A stretch of DNA of 64,000 nucleotides from Croceibacterium sp. TMG7-5b_MA50 (GTDB lineage: Bacteria; Pseudomonadota; Alphaproteobacteria; Sphingomonadales; Sphingomonadaceae), in the NCBI RefSeq assembly GCF_039830145.1, contig NZ_CP156082.1:1568001-1632000 (forward strand), read 5' to 3'. The position numbers and the translations under genes were made by a program. The notes beneath the pieces were generated by a model. That model saw only the letters and a program-made list of their open reading frames with translations. It was not told where the DNA came from and made no database searches. Numbering within the stretch: the first letter of the stretch is position 1; each line of letters starts with the position of its first letter. Of this stretch, positions 45,362 to 54,519 are shown one piece after another.

Positions 45362-48349
45362 TCAGCGGCCGACCGGCAGGGCCGCCGTCGGCGCACCCGT
45401 CTGCGCCGCCGCCGCGGCAGCGCCCTGCCCAGTCGCCGCGCCTTCTGGCGGCAGGACCACCAGCTTGAACCCGCCATGCTCGCCCAGGTACCGGGCCGCC
45501 AGCGCGCCGTACTCGGCCGGCGGGGTCTGGGTGTAGTCGGTCCACAGGCTGCGCAGGTTCTCCACCCGCGCGGGGTCCAGCGCCGCGCCGCTCAACTGGT
45601 TCAGCCAGAAGGTGTGGCCCGTCTGCGCCCGGTCCAGCAATTGCCGGATCGGTTCCACCACCCGCGCCAGCTCGTCCGCCTGCGGGCCGTTGGCGGCGAG
45701 ATCGGTGGCAATCTCCTGCGCCTCCGCGAAGAAGGCCGGCACCGCCGATGGCGGCAACTGCGCCAGCGCCATCAGGTGCCCGCCGCCATTGACGTCCAAT
45801 GGCCAGTCGCTGCCCACATAGGGGGCATAGCTGGCGCCCAGCCGTTCGCGCAGGCCGTCCATTAACCGGTTGGAGAAGACCTGTGCCAGCACTTCCAGCC
45901 GGCGCGATTCGGGCAGTCCGGCGCTGCCGCCGCCGGTCGGCCAGGCGATCACCGCCGCGGCCTGGTCGGTATCGCCGGTGTGGCGCAGCACGACGGGCTC
46001 GGCATTCGCGGCGGGGAAGTCGGTCGCGGGATCCAGCCGCTCCGCCGGAACAGCCTCGCGCGCCGGGATTGCGCCGAAGGTGCGGCCAAGCGCGGCCACG
46101 ACTGCCTCCTTGTCGAAGTCGCCGAACACGTCGACCTCCACCGGCCCGTCCGCCAGCAGCCGCGACCAGACGCGCTGGAAGCCATCGGCATCTGTCGCCG
46201 CCAGCGCCTGCGGATCGGGCTTGCGGTAACGCGGATCGCGATCGTGCAGCACCCAGGGCAGGTCGCGGTTCAGCACGCCGTTGGCGTTGCCACCGAAGGA
46301 TTCGTAGGCGAGCCTTTGCGCCGCGCGCGCGCGCTCGAACGGCTGCGCGTCCCACCGGGGGTCGGCCAGCTTGGCCGCGAACAGATAGAGCTGGTCGGCG
46401 ACGTCTTCGCGCCGCGTCTGCCCCTCGAACACGAAGCTGCCGTCTTCCGCCTGGAACTCCCAGCCGAACTTGCGGCCGGTGGCAAGATCATCCAGCCCGT
46501 TCTGGTCCACCTCGCCAAAACCCATGCCGACCAGCGCCTGCTTGCCCAGCTCCACATAGGTGGCATCGTCGCTCGACACGCTCTGCACCCCCTTGCCGAA
46601 GCGGACACGCACGGTGGCGCGGCCGGGTTCGTTGGTGGTCGGCCACAGCAGCGCGGTGACGCCGTTGGCGAAGGTCAGCTTCTCGATGTCGAACACGCCC
46701 AGCGGCGCGCGGGTGACGGGCGACGCCTCCACGCCGATGGCCGGCAGCTCGGCGAAGCTCGCCGCCTCCGCCCCGCTGCGCGCGCTGCCTTCGCTGGTAA
46801 CGGGGGCGAGCATCGCGGCGCGCAGGTCGTCCGCATCGCCATCGGTCGAATCGGGCGTCAGCAGCATGGCGCGGATCACCTCCCCGGTGAACAGCGCCTG
46901 CGTATGCTTGTGGATGGTATCCGGGTTGAAGCGGTCGCCCATGCCGCGGAACAGTTCCAGCAGCGTTTCCGGGCTGGCGATGGATTCGCGGATGTCGACC
47001 GCGTTGACCAGTTCGGTCGCCAATTCGGACCCGGCCTGGATCGCGCTCTGTTCCACCGCATTGGCGAAGGCGATGTCGAACTCCGCGACCTCCCGGTCGA
47101 TCTCCGCCTGTGTCGGCGGGGCAGCGACGGCATCGGCGATCACCCCGCGCACATCGGCGAGCGCGGCCTGCCAGTCCTCCGTCAGGGGGGCCAGCGTCAC
47201 GAAGGTGCCGTCGGCGGACCGGCTGGGCTTGTCCCGGTCGACGCCCGCGAACAGGAAGCTGCCGCCGCCCCGCGCCCGCGCTTCCAGCCGGCGGTTGATG
47301 ATCGCCAGCGCGACCTGATCGGTCAGCAGCCCGCGATTGTATTCCTGGTTGTCCGTCACCTGCACGAACGGGCGCAGCCAGGCGAAGGTCAGGCCGCGCT
47401 GCTGGCCGGGTTCGACCACCACCCGCGTCTCGCCCACCGGGTTCTCCGGATCGGCGCCGGCGGGCGCCTCGGGCTCCCCGAAGTCAGGCTCCGACGTGGC
47501 GCGGCCCGTCGCCTGCCAGTCCGTGAAGTACTTCTCCACCAGTGCGGCGAGCAGTTGCGGGTCGGCATCGCCGACGACCGACACGACCGTGCGTTCCGGC
47601 CGGTACCACCTTTTGTGGAAGGCGCGCACGCTGTCCTGTGTCGCGCCCTGCAGCGCCTCCACCGTGCCGATCGGGTTGCGTTCGGCCAGCGGCTGCCCGG
47701 CGAAGAACAGCTCGCGCGTGGCGTTGGCGATCCGCTGGTCCGGCCCCAGCCGTTCGCGCCGTTCCGCCAGCACGATGGGCAGCTCGGTACGGATATTGTC
47801 GCTGCTGAGCAGCGGCTCGCGGATCATGCCGGAAAAGCGCCGGATGCTGTCCTCCAGCGTCTGCCGCGTCGCGTTCGGCAGGTCGAGCTGGTAGGCGGTC
47901 TGCGTCGGGCTGGTGGTCGCATTGGTATCCGCGCCCAGCGCCGCGCCCAGCCGCTGGAAGTACGGGATCGCCTCCCCATTGCCGAAGTCGCGCGACTGGC
48001 GGAACACCAGATGTTCGATCAGGTGAGCAAAGCCGCGCTCCTCCTCCTTCTCGTAGATGGAGCCGGTGTCCACCGCCACGCGGATGGAGATCTGCCCCGG
48101 CGGCACGCCATTCTCGCGCACGGCATACCGTACACCATTGGGCAGTTCGCCCATCAGCCATTGCGGATCGACCGGGATATCCGTGCCGCGATAGATCCAC
48201 GGGTCGGTCGGCCGGGCATATTGCGGTGCCAGCACCTCCCCAGCCGCGGGCGCGGCGGCAGGCGGTTGCACCGTCTGGGCCTGTGACAGGGAGGGGGCCA
48301 GCGCCAGAAGGGCGACGACGGCAACGGACCGGCAGAGGATGGATCGCAT
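45362..48349 (-). CDS. Secreted M16 family metallopeptidase (two tandem M16 modules)
   Basis: This 995-residue periplasmic zinc peptidase has a signal peptide (SILCRSVAVVALLALAPSLSQAQ). The inverted zinc motif HLIEH lies at about residue 95 (GFAHLIEHLVF). A second M16-like half starts near residue 540 (FDIEKLTFANGVTALLWPTTNEPGRATVRVRFGKG) and ends in the typical RLMDGLRERLGASYAPYVGSDWPLDVNGG segment. The second half lacks HxxEH, as usual for the inactive half of fused M16 proteins. I chose the ATG at 48349 because it opens the signal peptide. It is divergent from the NifU-like gene. Confidence 0.92.
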   Translation of the reverse strand: MRSILCRSVAVVALLALAPSLSQAQTVQPPAAAPAAGEVLAPQYARPTDPWIYRGTDIPVDPQWLMGELPNGVRYAVRENGVPPGQISIRVAVDTGSIYEKEEERGFAHLIEHLVFRQSRDFGNGEAIPYFQRLGAALGADTNATTSPTQTAYQLDLPNATRQTLEDSIRRFSGMIREPLLSSDNIRTELPIVLAERRERLGPDQRIANATRELFFAGQPLAERNPIGTVEALQGATQDSVRAFHKRWYRPERTVVSVVGDADPQLLAALVEKYFTDWQATGRATSEPDFGEPEAPAGADPENPVGETRVVVEPGQQRGLTFAWLRPFVQVTDNQEYNRGLLTDQVALAIINRRLEARARGGGSFLFAGVDRDKPSRSADGTFVTLAPLTEDWQAALADVRGVIADAVAAPPTQAEIDREVAEFDIAFANAVEQSAIQAGSELATELVNAVDIRESIASPETLLELFRGMGDRFNPDTIHKHTQALFTGEVIRAMLLTPDSTDGDADDLRAAMLAPVTSEGSARSGAEAASFAELPAIGVEASPVTRAPLGVFDIEKLTFANGVTALLWPTTNEPGRATVRVRFGKGVQSVSSDDATYVELGKQALVGMGFGEVDQNGLDDLATGRKFGWEFQAEDGSFVFEGQTRREDVADQLYLFAAKLADPRWDAQPFERARAAQRLAYESFGGNANGVLNRDLPWVLHDRDPRYRKPDPQALAATDADGFQRVWSRLLADGPVEVDVFGDFDKEAVVAALGRTFGAIPAREAVPAERLDPATDFPAANAEPVVLRHTGDTDQAAAVIAWPTGGGSAGLPESRRLEVLAQVFSNRLMDGLRERLGASYAPYVGSDWPLDVNGGGHLMALAQLPPSAVPAFFAEAQEIATDLAANGPQADELARVVEPIRQLLDRAQTGHTFWLNQLSGAALDPARVENLRSLWTDYTQTPPAEYGALAARYLGEHGGFKLVVLPPEGAATGQGAAAAAAQTGAPTAALPVGR

Positions 48350-48452
48350 GAAGGCCCTAGAACTGGCGGGGGATGAAGCACCAGTGAATAGGGTGCCGCG
48401 ATACAATAGCGAGTCCTTGCGGGCAGTTCCCGGCACCACTAAATCGCGCAGC

Positions 48453-49034
48453 ATGTTCATCGAGACCGAGCTCACCCCCAATCCCGCCACCCTGAAGTTC
48501 CTGCCGGGACAGGCGGTGTATCCCGCCGGCACGCGCGACTTCGCCAGTCCGGAGGATGCGGAGGCATCGCCGCTGGCGCAGGGGCTGTTCGACACGGGCG
48601 AGGTGACGGGCGTGTTCTTCGGCCGCGACTTCGTGTCCGTGACCGCGGCTCCAGGCGTGGACTGGAGCCTGCTGAAGCCGCAGGTCGTCGCCATCCTGCT
48701 CGACCATTTCGTCAGCCAGGCGCCGCTGTTCACCGGCGGCGGGGCGGACGGCTTCAGCGTGCCCGATGCTGACGACGATCTGGTGGGCGAGGATGATCCG
48801 GCGGATGCGGACATCGTCGCCCAGATCAAGGACCTGATCGAGACGCGCGTGCGCCCGGCCGTCGCCAATGATGGCGGCGACATCCGCTATCGCGGCTTCC
48901 GCGACGGGGTTGTCTACCTCGCCATGCAGGGCGCGTGTTCCGGCTGCCCCAGCTCCACCGCGACGCTGAAGCAGGGCATCGAAGGCCTGCTGCGCCATTA
49001 CGTGCCGGAAGTCAGCGAGGTTCGCGCGGCCTGA
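48453..49034 (+). CDS. NifU-like iron-sulfur scaffold (Nfu type)
   Basis: This protein is an Fe-S cluster carrier. An N-terminal Nfu_N domain (MFIETELTPNPATLKFLPGQAV to about residue 85) precedes the NifU C-terminal domain (about 115-190) with CSGCPSSTATLKQGIE, the CxxC cluster ligands. The 193 aa match the alphaproteobacterial/mitochondrial NFU1 layout. It precedes tsaB with 14 bases between stop and start. Confidence 0.95.
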   Translation: MFIETELTPNPATLKFLPGQAVYPAGTRDFASPEDAEASPLAQGLFDTGEVTGVFFGRDFVSVTAAPGVDWSLLKPQVVAILLDHFVSQAPLFTGGGADGFSVPDADDDLVGEDDPADADIVAQIKDLIETRVRPAVANDGGDIRYRGFRDGVVYLAMQGACSGCPSSTATLKQGIEGLLRHYVPEVSEVRAA

Positions 49035-49048
49035 CCGGCGCGACACCC

Positions 49049-49657
49049 ATGCGCCTGCTGGCGATCGACACCGCGACGCCGGCCTGTTCCGTCGCCCTGT
49101 TCGACGATGATACCGCTGTCGCGGCCGATCACCAGGTGATCGGCCGTGGTCATGCCGAACGGCTGGTGCCGATGATCGCCGCCCTGCCCGGTCGCGGCCG
49201 GGCAGACCGCATCTGCGTGTCACTCGGCCCCGGCAGCTTCACCGGCACGCGCATCGGCCTTGCCACCGCCCGTGCGCTCGGCCTCGCCTGGGGGGCCGAG
49301 GTGTTGGGCTATCCCACGCTGGCGCTGCTGGCGGCGGGCGCGCGCGCCGGGGCACAGCAGGCGGTGGCGGTCGCGACCACCGGGGGCCATGGCGAATGGT
49401 TCGTGGCGCAGTACGACGCGGCGGGCCTGCCCACCGGCGAGACGGTCGCCCTGCCCCCGCAGGGAGCGGCCCGCTTCGCCACCGCCCCGCTGGTCACCGG
49501 CGACCGGGCGGCTGAACTGGTGGCGCTGCGCGGACATGGCGAGGGGCGCGATGCCCTGCCCGATGCGCGCCATTTCCCCTGGCTGCCCCCAGAACTGCTG
49601 ACCCCCTCCCTTGCCCCGCTCTACGGCCGTGCGCCGGATGCCCGGCCTGCCGCATGA
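49049..49657 (+). CDS. tsaB: tRNA t6A biosynthesis protein TsaB
   Basis: TsaB partners TsaD and TsaE in threonylcarbamoyladenosine formation at A37 of ANN-decoding tRNAs. The 202 residues start MRLLAIDTATPACSVALFD and show VSLGPGSFTGTRIGLATARALGL, the ASKHA fold signatures of this non-catalytic paralogue. Its stop overlaps the rimI ATG (ATGA). Confidence 0.94.
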   Translation: MRLLAIDTATPACSVALFDDDTAVAADHQVIGRGHAERLVPMIAALPGRGRADRICVSLGPGSFTGTRIGLATARALGLAWGAEVLGYPTLALLAAGARAGAQQAVAVATTGGHGEWFVAQYDAAGLPTGETVALPPQGAARFATAPLVTGDRAAELVALRGHGEGRDALPDARHFPWLPPELLTPSLAPLYGRAPDARPAA

Positions 49658-50109
49658 CGGACGCGCTGGACGCGGCCATGGCGGTGATGGAAGCCGCGTT
49701 CGACCCCGCTTTTGGCGAGGCGTGGACGCGGCGGCAGCTTGGCGACACGCTGCTGCTGCCGGGCACCGGCCTGCTGCTGGCGGGTGCCGATGGGGAGGAG
49801 CCGGCCGACGGCGAGACTGTCGCCGGCTTCGCCCTGACCCGGCAGATCCTGGACGAGGAGGAACTGCTGCTCCTCGCCGTGCATCCGGACTGGCGGCGAT
49901 GCGGCATCGGCGCGAGTCTGCTGCAGCGGGTCATCACGGCGGCACGAGCCCGCGGCGTCGCCCGCCTGTTCCTGGAGATGCGCGACGGCAACCCGGCCAT
50001 GCACCTGTATGCTGACACCGGTTTCCAGCAAAGTGGACGTCGGCGTGACTATTATCGGCGGGGTATTTCAGGCCCGTTCGACGCGATTACCTGCGATCTG
50101 GCCCTGTAA
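49654..50109 (+). CDS. rimI: GNAT acetyltransferase, RimI type
   Basis: RimI acetylates the N-terminus of S18. The 151 residues carry the GNAT core: LLAVHPDWRRCGIGASLLQRVITAARARGVARLFLEMRDGNPAMHLYADTGFQQSGRRRDYY, with the acetyl-CoA loop RRCGIG and the EMRDGNPAMHLYADTGF segment typical of RimI. It is coupled to tsaB, a common arrangement. Confidence 0.9.
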   Translation: MTDALDAAMAVMEAAFDPAFGEAWTRRQLGDTLLLPGTGLLLAGADGEEPADGETVAGFALTRQILDEEELLLLAVHPDWRRCGIGASLLQRVITAARARGVARLFLEMRDGNPAMHLYADTGFQQSGRRRDYYRRGISGPFDAITCDLAL

Positions 50110-50253
50110 TCTGTCTCTTCGTCGAACAGGGCGATCTGGTTACAGAAAATACTCTTGTGTTCCGATGCCCGCGCTGGAATAGCGCGCGGCGGGATAGAAC
50201 GGCGCGCGTAATCACCGGCCGCCGCTGCCTACTTGAGAACAAAGAGGGTCCGA

Positions 50254-50703
50254 ATGAATAATGTAGAGCACGACATGGGCGAGACACTTATCTCCCTAAC
50301 CTCCGACATCGTCGCTGCCCATGTCAGCAACAACAATGTCGCGGTGGAGGATGTGCCGCTGCTGATCCAGAACGTCTATGGCGCGCTGCAGAGCCTTGGC
50401 ACCGTGCAACCCGTTGAAGAAAAGCCGGAACCTGCCGTGTCGATCCGCGCCTCGGTCAAGCCTGACTATCTGGTGTGCCTGGAAGACGGCAAGAAGATGA
50501 AGATGCTGAAGCGTTATTTGATGACGCAGTACGGCATGACGCCGGACCAGTATCGTGCGCGCTGGAACCTGCCCGCCGACTATCCGATGGTCGCGCCCGA
50601 TTATGCGGAAAAGCGCCGCAAGCTGGCCAAGGATATCGGCCTTGGCCGCAAGCCCGGCCAGAAGCGCGGCCGGCGGCCCAAGGCGGCGACCGCCGCCCAA
50701 TAA
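50254..50703 (+). CDS. mucR: MucR/Ros-type transcriptional regulator lacking zinc-finger histidines
   Basis: MucR-family regulators bind AT-rich DNA and control exopolysaccharide and surface genes. The 149 residues show DYLVCLEDGKKMKMLKRYLMTQYGMTPDQYRARWNLPADYPMVAPDYAEKRRKLAKDIGLG, the family core. In classical members the helix reads KRHLMTHY; here both His are replaced (KRYLMTQY), so the usual zinc site (CxxD...HxxxH) is incomplete. I chose the ATG at 50254, with AGAGGG upstream. Its closeness to the fur-plsC-miaB run fits sphingomonad order. Confidence 0.9.
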   Translation: MNNVEHDMGETLISLTSDIVAAHVSNNNVAVEDVPLLIQNVYGALQSLGTVQPVEEKPEPAVSIRASVKPDYLVCLEDGKKMKMLKRYLMTQYGMTPDQYRARWNLPADYPMVAPDYAEKRRKLAKDIGLGRKPGQKRGRRPKAATAAQ

Positions 50704-50805
50704 AGCCTGCCGCAGTTGCAAAGGCGCCCCGCGGCTTCCATAACAACGGGGCGCCGATGCAGCTTCCCGCCGCATCGGCGGATTGCGTAACAGGGAGCCG
50801 TCGGC

Positions 50806-51228
50806 GTGCAGCAATTGATCGATCTGGAAGCGCTGTGCGCCGAACGCGGGCTTAGGATCACCGAACAGCGCCGGATTATCGCGCGCGTTCTCTCCGAATC
50901 CGATGACCATCCGGATGTGGAGCTGCTGCACAAGCGGGCCAGTGCGATCGACCCGCGCATCTCCATCGCCACCGTCTACCGCACCGTCCGCCTGTTCGAG
51001 GAAGCGGGCATCCTCGACCGCCACGATTTCGGCGACGGCCGCGCCCGGTATGAGGCTTCGCCGGAAGCGCATCACGATCACCTGATCGACGTGGAGACCG
51101 GCAAGGTCGTTGAATTCGTCGATCCGGAGGTTGAGGCGCTGCAACGACAGATCGCGGAAAAGCTCGGCTACCGCCTGGTCGATCACCGGATGGAACTGTA
51201 CGGCGTGCGCATCGACCGGGAGGGTTGA
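50806..51228 (+). CDS. fur: Fur-family metalloregulator (Mur/Fur alphaproteobacterial type)
   Basis: The 140-residue regulator has the winged-helix domain RGLRITEQRRIIARVLSESDDHPDVELLHKRASAIDPRISIATVYRTVRLFEEAGILDRHDF and dimerisation domain HHDHLIDVETGKVVEFVDPEVEALQ. The His/Asp metal ligands HHDH are present, but the CxxC that commonly follows in gammaproteobacterial Fur is absent (IDVETG). Such proteins in alphaproteobacteria may respond to manganese (Mur) or iron. The start is GTG with AGGGAG upstream. Its stop overlaps the plsC start. Confidence 0.93.
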   Translation: MQQLIDLEALCAERGLRITEQRRIIARVLSESDDHPDVELLHKRASAIDPRISIATVYRTVRLFEEAGILDRHDFGDGRARYEASPEAHHDHLIDVETGKVVEFVDPEVEALQRQIAEKLGYRLVDHRMELYGVRIDREG

Positions 51229-51962
51229 TGCCCTCGCTGGTGGCGGGCCTCCGCATCGCCGCCATCCTGCTGCTGTTCGCACTGATCGCGCTGCCGCATC
51301 TGCTGCTGACCGTCATCGGCCTGCGCCACTGGATTCCGCCGCATTTCCTGGGTGGTGTCGGCCGGCTGGCGGGCCTGCGCGTCCATGTGGAGGGGCGCCC
51401 GGTGCGCGGCACCACCCTGCTGGTGGCCAATCACGTCAGCTGGCTGGACATCCTGGCGCTCGGCGGCGCGGCGCGCGCGGCCTTTGTTGCCAAGGGGAAC
51501 CTGCAGGCCAATGCGCTGCTCGGCTGGCTCTGCCGGCAGAACGACACCCTGTTCGTCGATCGTGAACGGCGCGGCGCTGTGGGTCAGCAGGTGGGGCAAT
51601 TGGGCAGGCTGCTGGCCAAACGGCGTATGTGCATCTTTCCCGAAGGGACCACCGGCCCCGGCACCGCGCTGCTACCGTTCAAGAGTGCGCTGCTCTCCGC
51701 CGTGGAAGGCGCCGGGGAGGTAACGGTACAGCCCGTCGCTCTCGCCTATGCCGATGCGCCGGCCATCGCATGGACTGATGCCGAGGACGGCGCGGCCAAT
51801 GTCCGGCGCGTTCTTGGCCGCATCGCTCCGATCCACCTCACCATCCGTTTCCTGCCACCACTGTCGGGGGCGGAGATGGCGGGGCGCAAGGCGATGGCCG
51901 CGGCCGCGCAGGCCCGGATCGCCGGGGCGCTGGCGCTTCCAATAAGGGCCGCAAACGCGTAA
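51228..51962 (+). CDS. plsC: 1-acyl-sn-glycerol-3-phosphate acyltransferase
   Basis: PlsC makes phosphatidic acid from lysophosphatidic acid at the inner membrane. The 244 residues have an N-terminal membrane helix, the catalytic NHVSWLDILAL (NHx4D, about residue 70), and FPEGTTGPGTALLPFKSAL (about 140). The ATG at 51228 overlaps the fur stop (TGATG). miaB starts 11 bases after its stop. Confidence 0.92.
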   Translation: MPSLVAGLRIAAILLLFALIALPHLLLTVIGLRHWIPPHFLGGVGRLAGLRVHVEGRPVRGTTLLVANHVSWLDILALGGAARAAFVAKGNLQANALLGWLCRQNDTLFVDRERRGAVGQQVGQLGRLLAKRRMCIFPEGTTGPGTALLPFKSALLSAVEGAGEVTVQPVALAYADAPAIAWTDAEDGAANVRRVLGRIAPIHLTIRFLPPLSGAEMAGRKAMAAAAQARIAGALALPIRAANA

Positions 51963-51973
51963 GCGCCGCGGCC

Positions 51974-53314
51974 ATGCAACGCCGCGAACTGCCCCGGACC
52001 TACCGCATCAAGAGCTTTGGCTGCCAGATGAACGTCTATGACGGCGAACGCATGGGCGAGCTGCTGGCGGCGCAGGGCATGGCCCCCGCGGCGGAGGGCG
52101 AGGAAGCCGAACTCGTCGTCCTCAACACCTGCCACATCCGCGAAAAGGCGGCGGAGAAGGTCTATTCCGATATCGGTCGCCTGCTGAAGACGGATGGCGA
52201 TGCGCCCGCGCCGATGATCGCGGTCGCCGGCTGCGTCGCGCAGGCCGAAGGGGAGGAGATCATGGCCCGCGCGCCCGGCGTTGGCGTGGTAGTCGGCCCG
52301 CAGGCCTATCACCGCCTGCCCGATCTGCTGGCGCAGGCTGCCGGGGGCACCCGCGCGACGGACACCGACATGCCGGCGGACGCCAAGTTCGCCGCCCTGC
52401 CCCGTCGCCGGCGCAGCGCGCCCGCCGCGTTCCTGACGGTGCAGGAAGGGTGCGACAAGTTCTGCACCTATTGCGTGGTGCCCTACACCCGCGGGGCGGA
52501 GATCAGCCGCCCATTCGGTGACCTCCTGGCGGAGGCGCAATTGCTGGTGGAGGCCGGCGCGCGCGAGATCACGCTGCTGGGCCAGAACGTCAATGCGTGG
52601 GCGGGTCAGGACGAGGCTGCGCGCCCGCTCGGCCTGGACGGGCTGATCCGGCGGCTGGCGGCGGTCGATGGGCTGGAACGCATCCGCTACACCACCAGCC
52701 ACCCCAACGACGTGACCGACGGCCTGATCGCCGCTCATGGGGAGGTGGCGAAGCTGATGCCCTACCTCCATCTGCCGGTGCAGAGCGGATCGGACCGGGT
52801 GCTGCGCGCCATGAACCGCAGCCATACAGCGGACAGCTATCTGCGCGTCTTGGAACGTTTCCGCGCAGCGCGGCCCGATCTGGCGCTGTCGGGCGATTTC
52901 ATCGTCGGCTTCCCGGGGGAGACGGAGGCGGAGTTCGCGGAGACGCTGCGGATCGTGGAGGCGGCGGGCTATGCCCATGCCTTCTCCTTCAAGTATTCGC
53001 CGCGCCCCGGCACGCCCGCCGCCACCATGGACGGGCAGGTCGCAGCCGAGGTGATGGACGATCGGTTGCAGCGCTTGCAGGCGACCATCGCGCGCGGACA
53101 GATGGCGTTCAACGCGGCCAGTGTCGGCCGCCGCTGCACCGTGCTGGTGGAACGCCGGGGCAAGAAGCCGGGTCAGTGGCTGGGCAAGTCCCCGTGGCTG
53201 CAATCGGTGTTCTTCACTGGCGACGCCGCGATCGGCGACCTGGTGGAGGTGGAGCTGGCGCAGGCGGGCCCCAACTCGCTGGAAGGTCGCCTGCTGCAAC
53301 TCGCAGCGGCCTGA
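51974..53314 (+). CDS. miaB: tRNA-2-methylthio-N6-isopentenyladenosine synthase MiaB
   Basis: MiaB is a radical-SAM methylthiotransferase acting on A37 of tRNAs reading UNN codons. The 446 residues have the N-terminal UPF0004 domain (YRIKSFGCQMNVYDGERM, CHIREKAAEK, AVAGCVAQAEG with three Cys for the auxiliary cluster), the radical-SAM motif GCDKFCTYCVVPYTRG (CxxxCxxC) and a C-terminal TRAM domain. It is followed by a reversed dehydrogenase gene before phoH. Confidence 0.96.
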   Translation: MQRRELPRTYRIKSFGCQMNVYDGERMGELLAAQGMAPAAEGEEAELVVLNTCHIREKAAEKVYSDIGRLLKTDGDAPAPMIAVAGCVAQAEGEEIMARAPGVGVVVGPQAYHRLPDLLAQAAGGTRATDTDMPADAKFAALPRRRRSAPAAFLTVQEGCDKFCTYCVVPYTRGAEISRPFGDLLAEAQLLVEAGAREITLLGQNVNAWAGQDEAARPLGLDGLIRRLAAVDGLERIRYTTSHPNDVTDGLIAAHGEVAKLMPYLHLPVQSGSDRVLRAMNRSHTADSYLRVLERFRAARPDLALSGDFIVGFPGETEAEFAETLRIVEAAGYAHAFSFKYSPRPGTPAATMDGQVAAEVMDDRLQRLQATIARGQMAFNAASVGRRCTVLVERRGKKPGQWLGKSPWLQSVFFTGDAAIGDLVEVELAQAGPNSLEGRLLQLAAA

Positions 53315-53449
53315 CAACAAAGCGCTTTCCTACAGCCCCCGGCATGTGCCCCAAGCTGGCCCATGCCCGCCGCGCGCATCTTGCCTGATTCGCTCCGGAT
53401 GCCCGCGAATGGCCGTGCGGGAGGTGTCAACTTAGTGTAAACTTCCGGC

Positions 53450-54394
53450 CTAACCGACTGGCGTCACGGCCTTTCCGGTATCGAACCACGCCACCAGATT
53501 ATCCACCACCAGCCGCCCCATCGCATCGCGCGTGTGGGTGGATGCGCTGCCGAGATGCGGCAGCAGGACCACGTTGGGGAGGTCGATCAGCGCCTGCGGC
53601 ACCTCCGGCTCATGCTCGAACACGTCCAGCCCGGCGGCGCCGATCGTGCCCGCCTGCAGCGCGGCGATCAGCGCCCCCTCGTCCACCACGCTGCCGCGCG
53701 CGACATTGATCAGCACGCCGTCGGGCCCCAGTGCAGACAGCACCTCCGCATTGACCATGTGCCGCGTCGCCGCCCCGCCCGGCACGATGGCGATCAGCAC
53801 GTCGCACGCCGCCGCCAGCACCACCGCATCGGGATAGTAGTCATAGGCGATCTCCGGCTGGGGGGTGCGCTTATGGTAGGCGATCTCCACGCCGAAGCCT
53901 TCCAGCCGCCGCGCGACGGCCTTGCCGATATCGCCCAACCCCAGGATGCCGACCCGGCGCCCGCGCAGGGTCGGGGACAGCGGGAACGGCCCCTCGGGCC
54001 AGCGCCCCTCCCGCACGAAGCGGTCGCCCTGCGGCAGCCGGCGGATCGTCGCCAGCAGCAGGCCCAGCGTCAGGTCGGCGACCTCCTCCACCAGCACGCC
54101 CGGCGTGTTGGTCACCGTGATCCCCCGCGCCTTTGCCGCAGCGACATCGATATTGTCGTAGCCGACGCCGAAATTGGCGACCACCTCCAGCGCGGGCAGC
54201 CGGTCGAACAGCTCCGCCCCGATCGGCCCCGCCAGCGTGCTGGCCGCCATCCCGCGGATGGCGGGGCCATGCGCCTGCAGGAAGGCGTCTGGGTCAGACT
54301 GCTCCCATAGACGGTGGAGGGTGAAGCGGCGGTCCAGCGCGTCGATCACGCTGGGCAGCATCGGGGCGGGCATCAGGATCGCGGGATTCGTCAT
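53450..54394 (-). CDS. D-isomer-specific 2-hydroxyacid dehydrogenase
   Basis: This NAD(P)-dependent reductase of 2-keto acids is probably of the glyoxylate/hydroxypyruvate reductase type. The 314 residues show NFGVGYDNIDVAAAKARGITVTNTPGVL, GRRVGILGLGDIGKAVARRL (Rossmann GxGxxG), LINVARGSVVDEGAL with the catalytic Arg, and LPHLGSASTHTRDAM with the catalytic His. It stands in reverse orientation between miaB and phoH, genes that usually lie together, so it looks like a later insertion. Confidence 0.9.
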   Translation of the reverse strand: MTNPAILMPAPMLPSVIDALDRRFTLHRLWEQSDPDAFLQAHGPAIRGMAASTLAGPIGAELFDRLPALEVVANFGVGYDNIDVAAAKARGITVTNTPGVLVEEVADLTLGLLLATIRRLPQGDRFVREGRWPEGPFPLSPTLRGRRVGILGLGDIGKAVARRLEGFGVEIAYHKRTPQPEIAYDYYPDAVVLAAACDVLIAIVPGGAATRHMVNAEVLSALGPDGVLINVARGSVVDEGALIAALQAGTIGAAGLDVFEHEPEVPQALIDLPNVVLLPHLGSASTHTRDAMGRLVVDNLVAWFDTGKAVTPVG

Positions 54395-54519
54395 ACGACC
54401 GTGCTAACCGCCTTGCCCCCGGATGGCACGGCTTAATCCACCGCTCGTTCAGCAGTGCCCTTGCACCGTCATGCAGGCGGCATAATCTTGGCAATGCAAG
54501 TTCTGCCTGAAAGGAGCGC

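Noticed and set aside
45980-48286. Long plus-strand open frame opposite the M16 peptidase
   Set aside because: The minus strand carries a signal peptide, HxxEH motif and full-length M16 fold; the plus frame shows none of these.
50110-50253. Promoter or small RNA before mucR
   Set aside because: TTACAG and AT-rich bases near 50150 are suggestive, but no matching -10 box with proper spacing or hairpin was found.
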